A stretch of DNA of 33,772 nt from an uncultured Opitutia bacterium (lineage in GTDB: Bacteria > Verrucomicrobiota > Verrucomicrobiia > Opitutales > Opitutaceae): positions 1-33,772 of the forward strand of contig CAIKTR010000108.1 of the NCBI GenBank assembly GCA_903830425.1, read 5' to 3'. Each line of letters starts with the position of its first letter. Position 1 is the stretch's first letter. Positions 26,939 through 33,772 of this stretch are shown here, piece after piece. The notes beneath the pieces were generated by a model. It made no database searches. It saw only the letters and a list, made by a program, of their open reading frames with translations, and was not told where the DNA came from. The position numbers were made by a program, and so were the translations under genes.

Positions 26939-27847
26939 ATGATGAAACTCATGACTTGGGGGCGTGGCTTGGCGGGGCTGGCCGCGCTGGCAGCGGGGCT
27001 CGCGGCGGCGGAGCCGAAGGCCGGGGAGCTGGCGGCGGACATCGAGGCGTGGCGGGCACAGCGGACCGCGCAGCTGGTCAAGCCGGACGGCTGGCTGACG
27101 CTGATCGGGCTGCATTTTCTCTCGCCGGGCGAAAACACCGTCGGTACGGCCGCGGACAACGCCGTGGTGCTGGCGAAGGGGCCGGCGCACCTCGGCTCCA
27201 TCTTGCTGGCGCCGGATGGCCGGATGAAGGCGCGGTTCAACCCCGGCCTCAATGTCCAGGTGGATGGCGCCGACGCCCTGGGGGCGGACCTGCAGGACGA
27301 CACCCACGGGCCCTCGACGCTGGTGACCTGCGGCACGGTCAGTTTTCTGGCGATCGAGCGCGGGGGCCGGAAGGCGCTGCGGGTCAAGGACAGCGCGGCG
27401 GAGCGCCGCACGCAGTTTCTGGGGATCGACTATTTCCCGATCGACCCGACCTGGCGGATCGAGGCGGACTGGGTGCCGTTTGACCAGCCGCGGGAGGTGC
27501 CCATCCGGAACATCCTCGGCCACGTGTCGCCGGCGATGATCCTCGGCCAGGCGGTGTTCACGCGGGAGGGGCGGCGGTGGGCGCTGCTGCCGATCCAGGA
27601 ACATCCGGACGGGGTGCTCTTTTTTGTGATCTCGGACCTGACCAGCGGGCAGCAGACCTATGCCGCGGCCCGTTTTCTCTATGCGGCCCCGCCGGTCGAC
27701 GGCAAGGTCGTGCTCGATTTCAACAAGGCGCAGAATCCCCCGTGTGCGTTCACGCCGTTCGCCACCTGTCCCCTGCCGCCCAAGGAGAACCAGCTGCCCA
27801 TCGCCGTGACCGCGGGCGAAAAGAGCTACCGCGGCCACCAGGAGTGA
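26939..27847 (+). CDS. DUF1684 domain protein, exported
   Basis: A 302-residue protein with an N-terminal signal peptide (hydrophobic [15 protein letters not shown], cleavage near residue 25). DUF1684 landmarks follow: [51 protein letters not shown], and the strongly conserved [18 protein letters not shown] near the end, followed by [11 protein letters not shown]. The family is widespread with no established activity; the conserved NPPCAF...CPLPP block looks like a functional or metal-binding site. An adjacent ATG at 26942 is equally possible. The stop lies 5 bp from that of the convergent DsbA-like gene. Confidence 0.9.
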   Translation: MMKLMTWGRGLAGLAALAAGLAAAEPKAGELAADIEAWRAQRTAQLVKPDGWLTLIGLHFLSPGENTVGTAADNAVVLAKGPAHLGSILLAPDGRMKARFNPGLNVQVDGADALGADLQDDTHGPSTLVTCGTVSFLAIERGGRKALRVKDSAAERRTQFLGIDYFPIDPTWRIEADWVPFDQPREVPIRNILGHVSPAMILGQAVFTREGRRWALLPIQEHPDGVLFFVISDLTSGQQTYAAARFLYAAPPVDGKVVLDFNKAQNPPCAFTPFATCPLPPKENQLPIAVTAGEKSYRGHQE

Positions 27848-27852
27848 CGGGG

Positions 27853-28509
27853 TCAGCCCGGCCCGGCCCCGTGGTGGGCGGCATGGGCGGCGTAGGCGGC
27901 GGTGTCGGCGAGCATGGCGTCAAGGGTGGCGGTGAGGGGTTCGAGCCGGACAAGTCCGGAGAAAACGGCCTTGTCGCCGATCGCGTCCGTCAGCACGAAC
28001 GCCGGTCGCTGGCTGATCTGGTGGGCGAAAAACTCTTGGGTGCTCGCGTCGACCCGGGCCTTTACCGCGGCTGATTCGGCGGCGGCCCGCAGTTTCCGGG
28101 GGTTGATCCGGCCGGCCTGGGCGGCGACGGCCACGGCGACGGCCAGGTCGCCGACTTTCCGGCCCTCGCGGACGGCGGCCTGTGCGATCGCCCGGCGAAT
28201 CTCGTCGCCCTCGAACCCGAAGTCGCGCCCGGCCTCGGCGACAAGGTTGGGCGCCGGGTAGACGCCCTTGCGCGCAGCCTCGAACCAGCCGGAGTTGAGC
28301 ATGAACGGCGAACGCATCACGGTGCCGCCGCTCCGCCGGTAAAACCAGTCGCACTGTTCCCGCGAGGCCGGAAAATCCCCGGGATTCATCAGGGCAATCC
28401 GCCATTCAAACTGCACCCGGTCCCCGTAGCGGGTCTTGAGGGCATCCCACGTTGGCTCCACCCAGGTGCACCACGAGGAAAGGACCTCAAGGTAGTAGGT
28501 GATTTTCAT
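27853..28509 (-). CDS. DsbA-family protein with a single active-site cysteine
   Basis: A 218-residue thioredoxin-fold protein of the DsbA/FrnE/HCCA-isomerase type. The N-terminal strand and active site read [17 protein letters not shown] with Cys 14 alone: the second Cys of the usual CxxC is Trp 16-Val 17 here. A helical insertion follows (about 60-150), then the ISQRPAFVL stretch with the cis-Pro that faces the active site. A one-Cys centre argues against disulfide oxidation and points to glutathione-dependent isomerase, transferase or reductase chemistry. No signal peptide, so it is cytoplasmic. The start at 28509 matches the family; the longer open frame upstream lacks homology. It is divergent from parE. 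Confidence 0.85.
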   Translation of the reverse strand: MKITYYLEVLSSWCTWVEPTWDALKTRYGDRVQFEWRIALMNPGDFPASREQCDWFYRRSGGTVMRSPFMLNSGWFEAARKGVYPAPNLVAEAGRDFGFEGDEIRRAIAQAAVREGRKVGDLAVAVAVAAQAGRINPRKLRAAAESAAVKARVDASTQEFFAHQISQRPAFVLTDAIGDKAVFSGLVRLEPLTATLDAMLADTAAYAAHAAHHGAGPG

Positions 28510-28692
28510 GGGCAGCAGCGCAACGTCCACCCCGCGCGGCGTCGATGCAAATTCCACCGAGGCCCGGGTCGCGGGCCCGCCGGCTTTTCGGCGGCGCGTC
28601 CCGCCCGCCGCGCGACCCTTCTTTGCGGCGGGCCGGCAATTTCGCTTGTCACGCCGCGCGGCACCGGGACGCTGTGCGCCAGAAACTTACCC
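28510..28692. promoter_or_regulatory. Divergent region upstream of parE
   Basis: This 183-bp gap separates the DsbA-like gene from parE. A TTGTCA hexamer at 28646-28651 lies 47 bp before the parE start and could be a -35 element, but no convincing -10 follows in this GC-rich sequence. No other structure stands out. Confidence 0.25.
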
Positions 28693-30540
28693 ATGGCCCA
28701 AGCCTATACCGAAGCCAGCATCAAGACCCTCAGCTCCCTCGAGCATATCCGCCTGCGCCCCGGCATGTACATCGGGCGGCTGGGCAACGGTCAGCACGCG
28801 GAGGACGGCATCTACGTCCTGCTCAAGGAGACCGTGGACAACTCGATCGACGAATTCATGATGGGGCAGGGCCGGAAGATCGAGGTCGAGCTGGTCGACC
28901 GGACGGTGCGCGTGCGGGACTACGGCCGCGGCATTCCCCTCGGCAAGCTGGTGGACTGCGTCTCGATCATCAACACGGGCGCCAAGTACGACAGCGAGAC
29001 GTTCCAGAAGGCGGTCGGCCTCAACGGCGTCGGCCAGAAGGCGGTGAACGCCCTCTCGGTCTCGTACCGGGCCCAGGCCTTCCGCGAGGGCGAGACCCGG
29101 AGCGCCGAATTTGCGCAGGGCAAGCTCAAGAAGGAGTCGAAGGTCACCAAGACCGACGAGCGCAACGGCACGCTGGTCGAGTTCACGCCGGACACCGCGC
29201 TCTTCGGCGCCGACTTCAAGTACCGCCTCGAGTTCATCGAGGACATGCTCTGGAACTACGCCTTCCTCAACCGCGGGCTCACGCTCACGCTGAACGGCCA
29301 GCCCTTCAAGTCGGAGCACGGCCTGAAGGACCTGCTGACCAAGGAGCTCAGCGGCGAGCCGCTCTATCCCATCATCCACCTGGAGGGCGAGGACATCGAG
29401 GTCGCGTTCACCCACGGCAACCACTACGGCGAGGAGTACTGGTCCTTCGTCAACGGCCAGCACACCACCATGGGCGGCACCCACCTCGCCGCGTTCCGCG
29501 AGGCGCTGGTCGACACGATCCGCAACCACTTCAAGAAGGACTACGACGCCGCCGACGTCCGCCAGGCGATCGACGCCGCCCTGGTGGTGCGCGTGCAGGA
29601 GCCCGTCTTCGAGTCCCAGACCAAGACCAAGCTGGGCTCGAACGACCTCGGCCCGAACGGCCCGTCGATCCGCGAATTTGTCGGCAAGTTCATGCAGCAG
29701 TCGCTCGACACGTACCTGCACAAGCACCGGGAGACGGCCGAGATCATCAAGCAGAAGATCGAGGCGAACGAGCACGAGCGGAAGGAGCTGGCCGGCATCC
29801 GCAGCCTCGCCCGCGAGCGCGCCAAGAAGGCCTCGCTTCACAACCGCAAGCTCCGCGACTGCCGGCTCCACCTCGGCGACCGCCACGAGCGCGCGGAGGA
29901 CAGCACGCTGTTCATCGTCGAGGGCGACTCCGCCGCCGGCTCGCTCACGGCCACGCGCGACGTGCAGACGCAGGCCGTGTTCGCCCTGAAGGGCAAGCCG
30001 CTCAACACCTACGGGCTGTCGAAGAAGGTCATCTACGAGAACGAGGAATTCCACCTCCTGCAGTCGGCCCTGAACATCGAGGACGGCCTCGACGGCCTGC
30101 GCTACAACCAGATCGTCATCGCCACCGACGCCGACGTGGACGGCATGCACATCCGCCTGCTGCTGCTCTCGTTTTTCCTGCAGTTCTTCCCCGACGTCAT
30201 CCGCAACAACCACCTCTTCATCCTCCAGACGCCGCTGTTCCGCGTCCGCAACAAGAAGGTGACGCGGTACTGCTATTCCGAGGCGGAGAAGCAGGCGGCC
30301 GTCGCCGAGCTCGGCGCCAGCCATGAGATCACGCGGTTCAAGGGGCTGGGGGAAATCTCCGCCGGCGAGTTCAAGGACTTCATCGGCGAGAACATCCGCC
30401 TCGACCCGGTGAACCTCCACCACCTCTACAGCAGCGACGAGCTCCTGTCCTTCTTCATGGGCAAGAACACGCCGGAGCGCCAGGACTTCATCATCGCCAA
30501 TCTCCGGGTGGAGAAGGACCTGGTGGAGGCCCGACCCTGA
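28693..30540 (+). CDS. parE: DNA topoisomerase IV subunit B (ParE-type)
   Basis: A 615-residue type IIA topoisomerase ATPase subunit. The GHKL ATP site shows [13 protein letters not shown] near 54-66, DYGRGIP and [14 protein letters not shown]; the transducer domain carries the QTKTKLGS segment with the switch Lys. The TOPRIM domain has EGDSAAG with Glu 410 and the metal-binding acids in [11 protein letters not shown] (Asp 479/481/483). The C-terminal end holds [13 protein letters not shown]. The opening segment [25 protein letters not shown] resembles ParE of Bacteroidota-like lineages more than GyrB. With ParC it would decatenate sister chromosomes. parC follows 134 bp later on the same strand, so an operon is likely. 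Confidence 0.93.
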   Translation: MAQAYTEASIKTLSSLEHIRLRPGMYIGRLGNGQHAEDGIYVLLKETVDNSIDEFMMGQGRKIEVELVDRTVRVRDYGRGIPLGKLVDCVSIINTGAKYDSETFQKAVGLNGVGQKAVNALSVSYRAQAFREGETRSAEFAQGKLKKESKVTKTDERNGTLVEFTPDTALFGADFKYRLEFIEDMLWNYAFLNRGLTLTLNGQPFKSEHGLKDLLTKELSGEPLYPIIHLEGEDIEVAFTHGNHYGEEYWSFVNGQHTTMGGTHLAAFREALVDTIRNHFKKDYDAADVRQAIDAALVVRVQEPVFESQTKTKLGSNDLGPNGPSIREFVGKFMQQSLDTYLHKHRETAEIIKQKIEANEHERKELAGIRSLARERAKKASLHNRKLRDCRLHLGDRHERAEDSTLFIVEGDSAAGSLTATRDVQTQAVFALKGKPLNTYGLSKKVIYENEEFHLLQSALNIEDGLDGLRYNQIVIATDADVDGMHIRLLLLSFFLQFFPDVIRNNHLFILQTPLFRVRNKKVTRYCYSEAEKQAAVAELGASHEITRFKGLGEISAGEFKDFIGENIRLDPVNLHHLYSSDELLSFFMGKNTPERQDFIIANLRVEKDLVEARP

Positions 30541-30674
30541 TGAACGCACGCCGCGACGCCGAGGCGCCAGGGGACCTGAATGAATTTCGGGTCGGATCGC
30601 TGACGGACCGAGTCCGCGGCCGTTTCCTCCCTCGCGGTCCGCGCGCCTCGGCGTAAGCCCCTCTCTTTTCCGCC

Positions 30675-32822
30675 ATGGCCAAGAAAAAATCTTCCAAGCA
30701 GAACGACCAACCGGAGCTGCCGCTCGGCGGTGCTGAGACGCCCGCCCCGGAGGCCGTTGTGACTCCAAAGCCCGGTCCGGCCGAGGCGGACCCGCCGCCG
30801 GCCGCCCCCGCGGAGCTGCCGCCGGCCCCGAAGCGGAAGAAGGGCGAAAAGGTTCAGGACGAGCAGGCCCCGCTCGCGCAGAGCTACCGCAACTGGTTTC
30901 TCGACTACGCCAGCTACGTCATCCTCGACCGCGCGGTCCCGCACATCGACGACGGCCTGAAGCCCGTGCAGCGCCGCGTCCTCCATACGCTCTGGGACAT
31001 GGACGACGGCCGCTTCCACAAGGTCGCCAACGTCGTCGGCGCCACGATGAAGCTCCACCCGCACGGCGATGCCTCCATCGGCGCCGCCCTCGTGTCCATC
31101 GGCCAGCGCGCCTGGCTGATCGAGCCCCAGGGCAACTACGGCAACCTGCTCACGGGCGACGACGCGGCCGCCCCCCGTTACATCGAGGCCCGCCTCACCG
31201 CCTTCGCCAAGGACGTCCTCTTCAACCCGAAGACCACCGCCTGGCAGCTGAGCTACGACGGCCGCAACCAGGAGCCGATCACCCTCCCGGCCAAGTTCCC
31301 GATCGTCCTCCTCGAGGGCGCCGACGGCATCGCGGTCGGCCTCTCGACCAAGATCCTGCCGCACAACTTCAACGACCTCTGCCGCGCGGCCATCAACCAC
31401 CTGCAGGGAAAATCCTTCCGCATCCTCCCGGATTTTCCCACCGGCGGCACCGCCGATTTTTCGGAATACAACGACGGCGAGCGCGGCGGCAAGGTGAAGG
31501 TCCGCGCCAAGATCGAGGTGCGCTCGAAAAACCTGCTCGTCATCACCGAGCTGCCCTACGGCGTCACGACCGAGTCGCTCATCGAGTCCATCCTCGCGGC
31601 CAACGCCAAGGGCAAGATCAAGATCCGGCATGTCGACGACAACACCGCCGACAAGGTCGAGATCCTCGTCCACCTTCCGCAGGGCGCCGAGCCCGACAAG
31701 GTCATCCAGCAGCTCTACGTCTTCACCAGCTGCCAGGTGCAGCTCAATTCCGCCGCGTGCGTCATCGTCCGCGACTCCAAGACCGGGGCAGACAAGCCGC
31801 AGTTCCTCGGCGTCCGGGATATTCTCAAGACGAGCGCCGAGTCCACCAAGGAACTCCTCAAGCGCGAGCTGGAGATCAAGCTCGGCGAACTGGAGCAGCA
31901 GTGGCACTGGGACTCGCTCGAGCGGATCTTCATCGAGGAGCGCATTTACCGGCTGATCGAGAAATCCAAGACTTGGGAGAGCGTGCTTGCCGAGATTCGC
32001 GGCGGGCTGAAGCCGTTCCTCCGGCAACTGCGCCGGGACGTGACGGACGACGACCTCGTCCGGCTGACGGAGATCCGCATCAAGCGCATCTCCGCCTACA
32101 ACCGCTTTCAGGCCGACGAGGCCATGAAGCGGATCGAGGAGGGCATCAAGGAGACGAAGGCCCACCTCCGGAACCTCACCGGGTATGCGGTGGCGTGGTT
32201 TGAGACCCTCCAGGAAAAATATGGCAAGGGCGTCAAGCGCCGCACCAGCTACGACGAGATCGAGCAGATCGACGCCTCCGCGGTGGTGTCCGCGAACCAG
32301 CGGCTGTACGTCAACCGCGAGGACGGCTTCATCGGGCTCAACTGGCGCCAGCACGAGTTTGTGACCGAGTGCACGATCCTCGACAGTGTGCTCACGATCA
32401 TGGGGGACGCCTCGCTCAAGGTGTCCAAAGTGGCGGACAAGACTTTCATGGGCCGCGACATCAAGCACGTCGCGATCTGGCCGAAGGAGGGCGACGCCAA
32501 GTTTTACTCCCTGATTTACCGCGATGGCCCCGACGGGAAGACGTTCGCGAAGAAGTTCCAGATCGGGGGCTTGTCCCGCGACAAACTCTATCCGCTGGCC
32601 AAGACGGAGGGCTCGAAGGTGGTTTGGCTGCATGTGGCCGATCGCGAGAAGGACATGCCCAAATTGGTGCACATCTCGCTCGACGGCCGCTCCGGCGCGC
32701 GGATTCGGGAACTGGACTTCGACCTCGCGCCCATTGCCGTGAGCACGCGAACGTCCAAGGGCCTCACGGTCACCAAATGGGCGGTGAAGGAAGTCCAGGT
32801 CGTCGACCTCGCGCTGAAGTAG
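30675..32822 (+). CDS. parC: DNA topoisomerase IV subunit A (ParC-type)
   Basis: A 715-residue cleavage subunit. The catalytic Tyr 169 is in AAAPRYIEARL with Arg 168 before it; GLKPVQRRVLHTL and HPHGDASIG form the winged-helix region around it. The tower and coiled-coil domain reaches to about residue 510 (RRDVTDDDLVRLTEIRIKRI), and a reduced C-terminal propeller follows (FIGLNWRQHEF through GLSRDKLYPLAKTEG). The first 65 residues are a Lys-, Pro- and Ala-rich tail (MAKKKSSKQND onwards) not seen in typical ParC. It forms the A2B2 enzyme with the preceding parE product. No terminator is seen downstream; the next gene is convergent. Confidence 0.93.
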   Translation: MAKKKSSKQNDQPELPLGGAETPAPEAVVTPKPGPAEADPPPAAPAELPPAPKRKKGEKVQDEQAPLAQSYRNWFLDYASYVILDRAVPHIDDGLKPVQRRVLHTLWDMDDGRFHKVANVVGATMKLHPHGDASIGAALVSIGQRAWLIEPQGNYGNLLTGDDAAAPRYIEARLTAFAKDVLFNPKTTAWQLSYDGRNQEPITLPAKFPIVLLEGADGIAVGLSTKILPHNFNDLCRAAINHLQGKSFRILPDFPTGGTADFSEYNDGERGGKVKVRAKIEVRSKNLLVITELPYGVTTESLIESILAANAKGKIKIRHVDDNTADKVEILVHLPQGAEPDKVIQQLYVFTSCQVQLNSAACVIVRDSKTGADKPQFLGVRDILKTSAESTKELLKRELEIKLGELEQQWHWDSLERIFIEERIYRLIEKSKTWESVLAEIRGGLKPFLRQLRRDVTDDDLVRLTEIRIKRISAYNRFQADEAMKRIEEGIKETKAHLRNLTGYAVAWFETLQEKYGKGVKRRTSYDEIEQIDASAVVSANQRLYVNREDGFIGLNWRQHEFVTECTILDSVLTIMGDASLKVSKVADKTFMGRDIKHVAIWPKEGDAKFYSLIYRDGPDGKTFAKKFQIGGLSRDKLYPLAKTEGSKVVWLHVADREKDMPKLVHISLDGRSGARIRELDFDLAPIAVSTRTSKGLTVTKWAVKEVQVVDLALK

Positions 32823-32863
32823 GGCAGGGGGGCGGCTCTGGGGTGTCCGGGTGTGGGCGCCGG

Positions 32864-33463
32864 TCAGCCCTGGGCAAAGATGAGCAGCGGCCCGATGTCT
32901 CCCCGATCTGCTTGCCGGATGGCCTCGATGTAGCGCCGGCGTACCTCGCTCGCTGCCACCAAATCCTGACCGGCGCCCCAAGTCAGTTCCTGACCTCCCT
33001 TGGCTGCGATCACGACATCGGCCAGCAAGCGCGAGTGTCGTCCGTTGCCGTTTGGCCATGGATGGATCAGCACCAAGCGGTGATGCAGTCGGACCGCAGC
33101 CTCGGGCAACGGGTAGGTCGAGTGCTCCAGCCAGGCCCTCGCGTCGTCGCAGGCATTGCGGACGCCCTCGGCCAGTCGGGGCACTTCCCAACCGAGGTTC
33201 TTGTCGGTGGTGCGATACCGACCGGCCCAGGACCAGACCTGGTTGAACATCCGACGGTGCAGTTCGCGGGCGAACCCGTCTGATACGAGATCCGGACGGT
33301 TCAGGACACTCTTGCGCATGGCCCAGACTCGTGCGGCGTTGATGTTAAGCCGCTCGAATTGGTTCAACTCCGCGCGCGTGCTCAGGCTCGGAATCAATGC
33401 CGACTGCTCCGCGCTATCGAGCGGCGTGGCATCGCTAGCTGGTCCAAACAGATCGGTGGTCAT
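32864..33463 (-). CDS. Fic-domain protein, mobile mystery protein B
   Basis: A 199-residue Fic protein. The Fic motif reads HPWPNGNGRHSR at 134-145, matching HxFx(D/E)GNGRxxR except that the acidic metal-binding residue is Asn 138. The substrate flap region is WSWAGRYRTTDKNLG at 77-91. Fic proteins usually AMPylate targets; loss of the acid suggests altered nucleotide chemistry or an inactive form. The layout matches the family known as mobile mystery protein B, which is always paired with an XRE-type partner (protein A) and found on scattered islands. Its ATG overlaps the TGA of the A gene (ATGA), so the two are translationally coupled. Base composition here looks less GC-rich than in the rest of the window. 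Confidence 0.87.
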   Translation of the reverse strand: MTTDLFGPASDATPLDSAEQSALIPSLSTRAELNQFERLNINAARVWAMRKSVLNRPDLVSDGFARELHRRMFNQVWSWAGRYRTTDKNLGWEVPRLAEGVRNACDDARAWLEHSTYPLPEAAVRLHHRLVLIHPWPNGNGRHSRLLADVVIAAKGGQELTWGAGQDLVAASEVRRRYIEAIRQADRGDIGPLLIFAQG

Positions 33464-33772
33464 GATTTCGACCGGGGCTTGAGATCGCCCACCGCCTGGT
33501 TTTCCAGCGCCATGGAGTGCTCGGTGGCCTGGAGATGCTTGAACTTGGGGTCGTGGAACTGCGCGAGTTCACTGTAGGTACGGGCGACCGTTTCACGGGG
33601 CACGATGAAATAGACCAGTTCGCAATCCATCGCCTCCGCCGCGCGCTGCAGTGAATTCAGGCTGATCGCGCCGCGTTGCTCCGCTGCTTCGAGATCTGCG
33701 TAGGACTGACGTTTTATCGAGATTTTTTTCGCCACCTGCTCCTGGCTGAAGGCCAGCACCGAGCGCACGGCG
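33460..33772 (-). CDS. XRE-type helix-turn-helix protein, mobile mystery protein A (5' end beyond window)
   Basis: A frame of about 103 visible codons that runs off the right edge, so the N-terminus is missing. An HTH of the XRE/Cro type starts at the visible N-terminus (VRSVLAFSQEQVAKKISIKR followed by QSYADLEAAEQRG), then SLNSLQRAAEAMDCELVYFIVP, which is characteristic of mobile mystery protein A. The C-terminal tail (KFKHLQATEHSMALENQAV) is typical too. By analogy with toxin-antitoxin pairs it would repress its own operon and perhaps restrain the Fic partner; this is inferred. A GTG at 33768 could be read as a start but the HTH would then be cut short, so the real start lies outside the window. 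Confidence 0.82.
   Translation of the reverse strand, partial: AVRSVLAFSQEQVAKKISIKRQSYADLEAAEQRGAISLNSLQRAAEAMDCELVYFIVPRETVARTYSELAQFHDPKFKHLQATEHSMALENQAVGDLKPRSKS

Noticed and set aside
30426-33191. 921-codon minus-strand frame opposite parC
   Set aside because: Antisense to a firmly identified topoisomerase gene; composition is a shadow of GC3-rich codons.

Overview
The window reads as a chromosomal stretch from a GC-rich, free-living bacterium, most likely Verrucomicrobiota of the Opitutaceae type. This is an inference from content. The evidence is the GC-rich codon use, several carbohydrate-active proteins (GH1, GH78-like, DUF4434 and a Tat-exported propeller), a Bacteroidota-like ParE/ParC pair, many sparsely studied domain families (DUF1684, DUF2235, DUF3892, LMF, TMTC-like) and few obvious Shine-Dalgarno sequences. 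No rRNA, tRNA, CRISPR array or insertion sequence was seen. No gene-free gap exceeds about 185 bp.

Left part (1-10.7 kb): the tail of an unknown gene, then a rightward pair (lipase-maturation-factor-like membrane protein and a lipoprotein with an FGE-sulfatase fold). A run of six leftward genes follows, in transcription order: DUF4434 protein, beta-propeller glycosidase-like protein (both with Tat signals), a Tgt queuosine enzyme fused to an MnmC-type methyltransferase, a YchJ-like SEC-C protein, a sterol-desaturase-family hydroxylase, and a DUF2235 alpha/beta hydrolase. The Tgt-MnmC fusion is the most striking item in the window, because both activities target wobble base 34 of tRNA.

Middle (10.7-20.6 kb): a small conserved-looking protein, a PhyH dioxygenase, an NAD-dependent epimerase divergent from the GTPase gene engB (with a sharp palindrome between them), a TMTC-like membrane/TPR protein, a 56-residue CxxC protein, a GH1 beta-glucosidase, a DUF3892 protein, a DTW-domain tRNA aminocarboxypropyltransferase, a fatty acid desaturase with a 21-bp-repeat N-terminus, and a 2-Cys peroxiredoxin with a clear intrinsic terminator.

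Right part (20.7-33.8 kb): a GH78-like alpha-L-rhamnosidase convergent with an M55 D-aminopeptidase, a glycine-zipper lipoprotein divergent from a TetA-type MFS exporter, an aldo/keto reductase divergent from a DUF1684 protein, a DsbA-like protein with a single active-site Cys, the topoisomerase IV genes parE and parC, and at the edge a two-gene Fic/XRE module (mobile mystery proteins B and A) that looks recently acquired.

Functionally this is mostly a mosaic of short operons. Recurrent themes are tRNA modification (Tgt-MnmC, DTW), plant or algal glycoside breakdown (GH1, GH78-like, Tat pair) and lipid modification (hydroxylase, desaturase, LMF-like).
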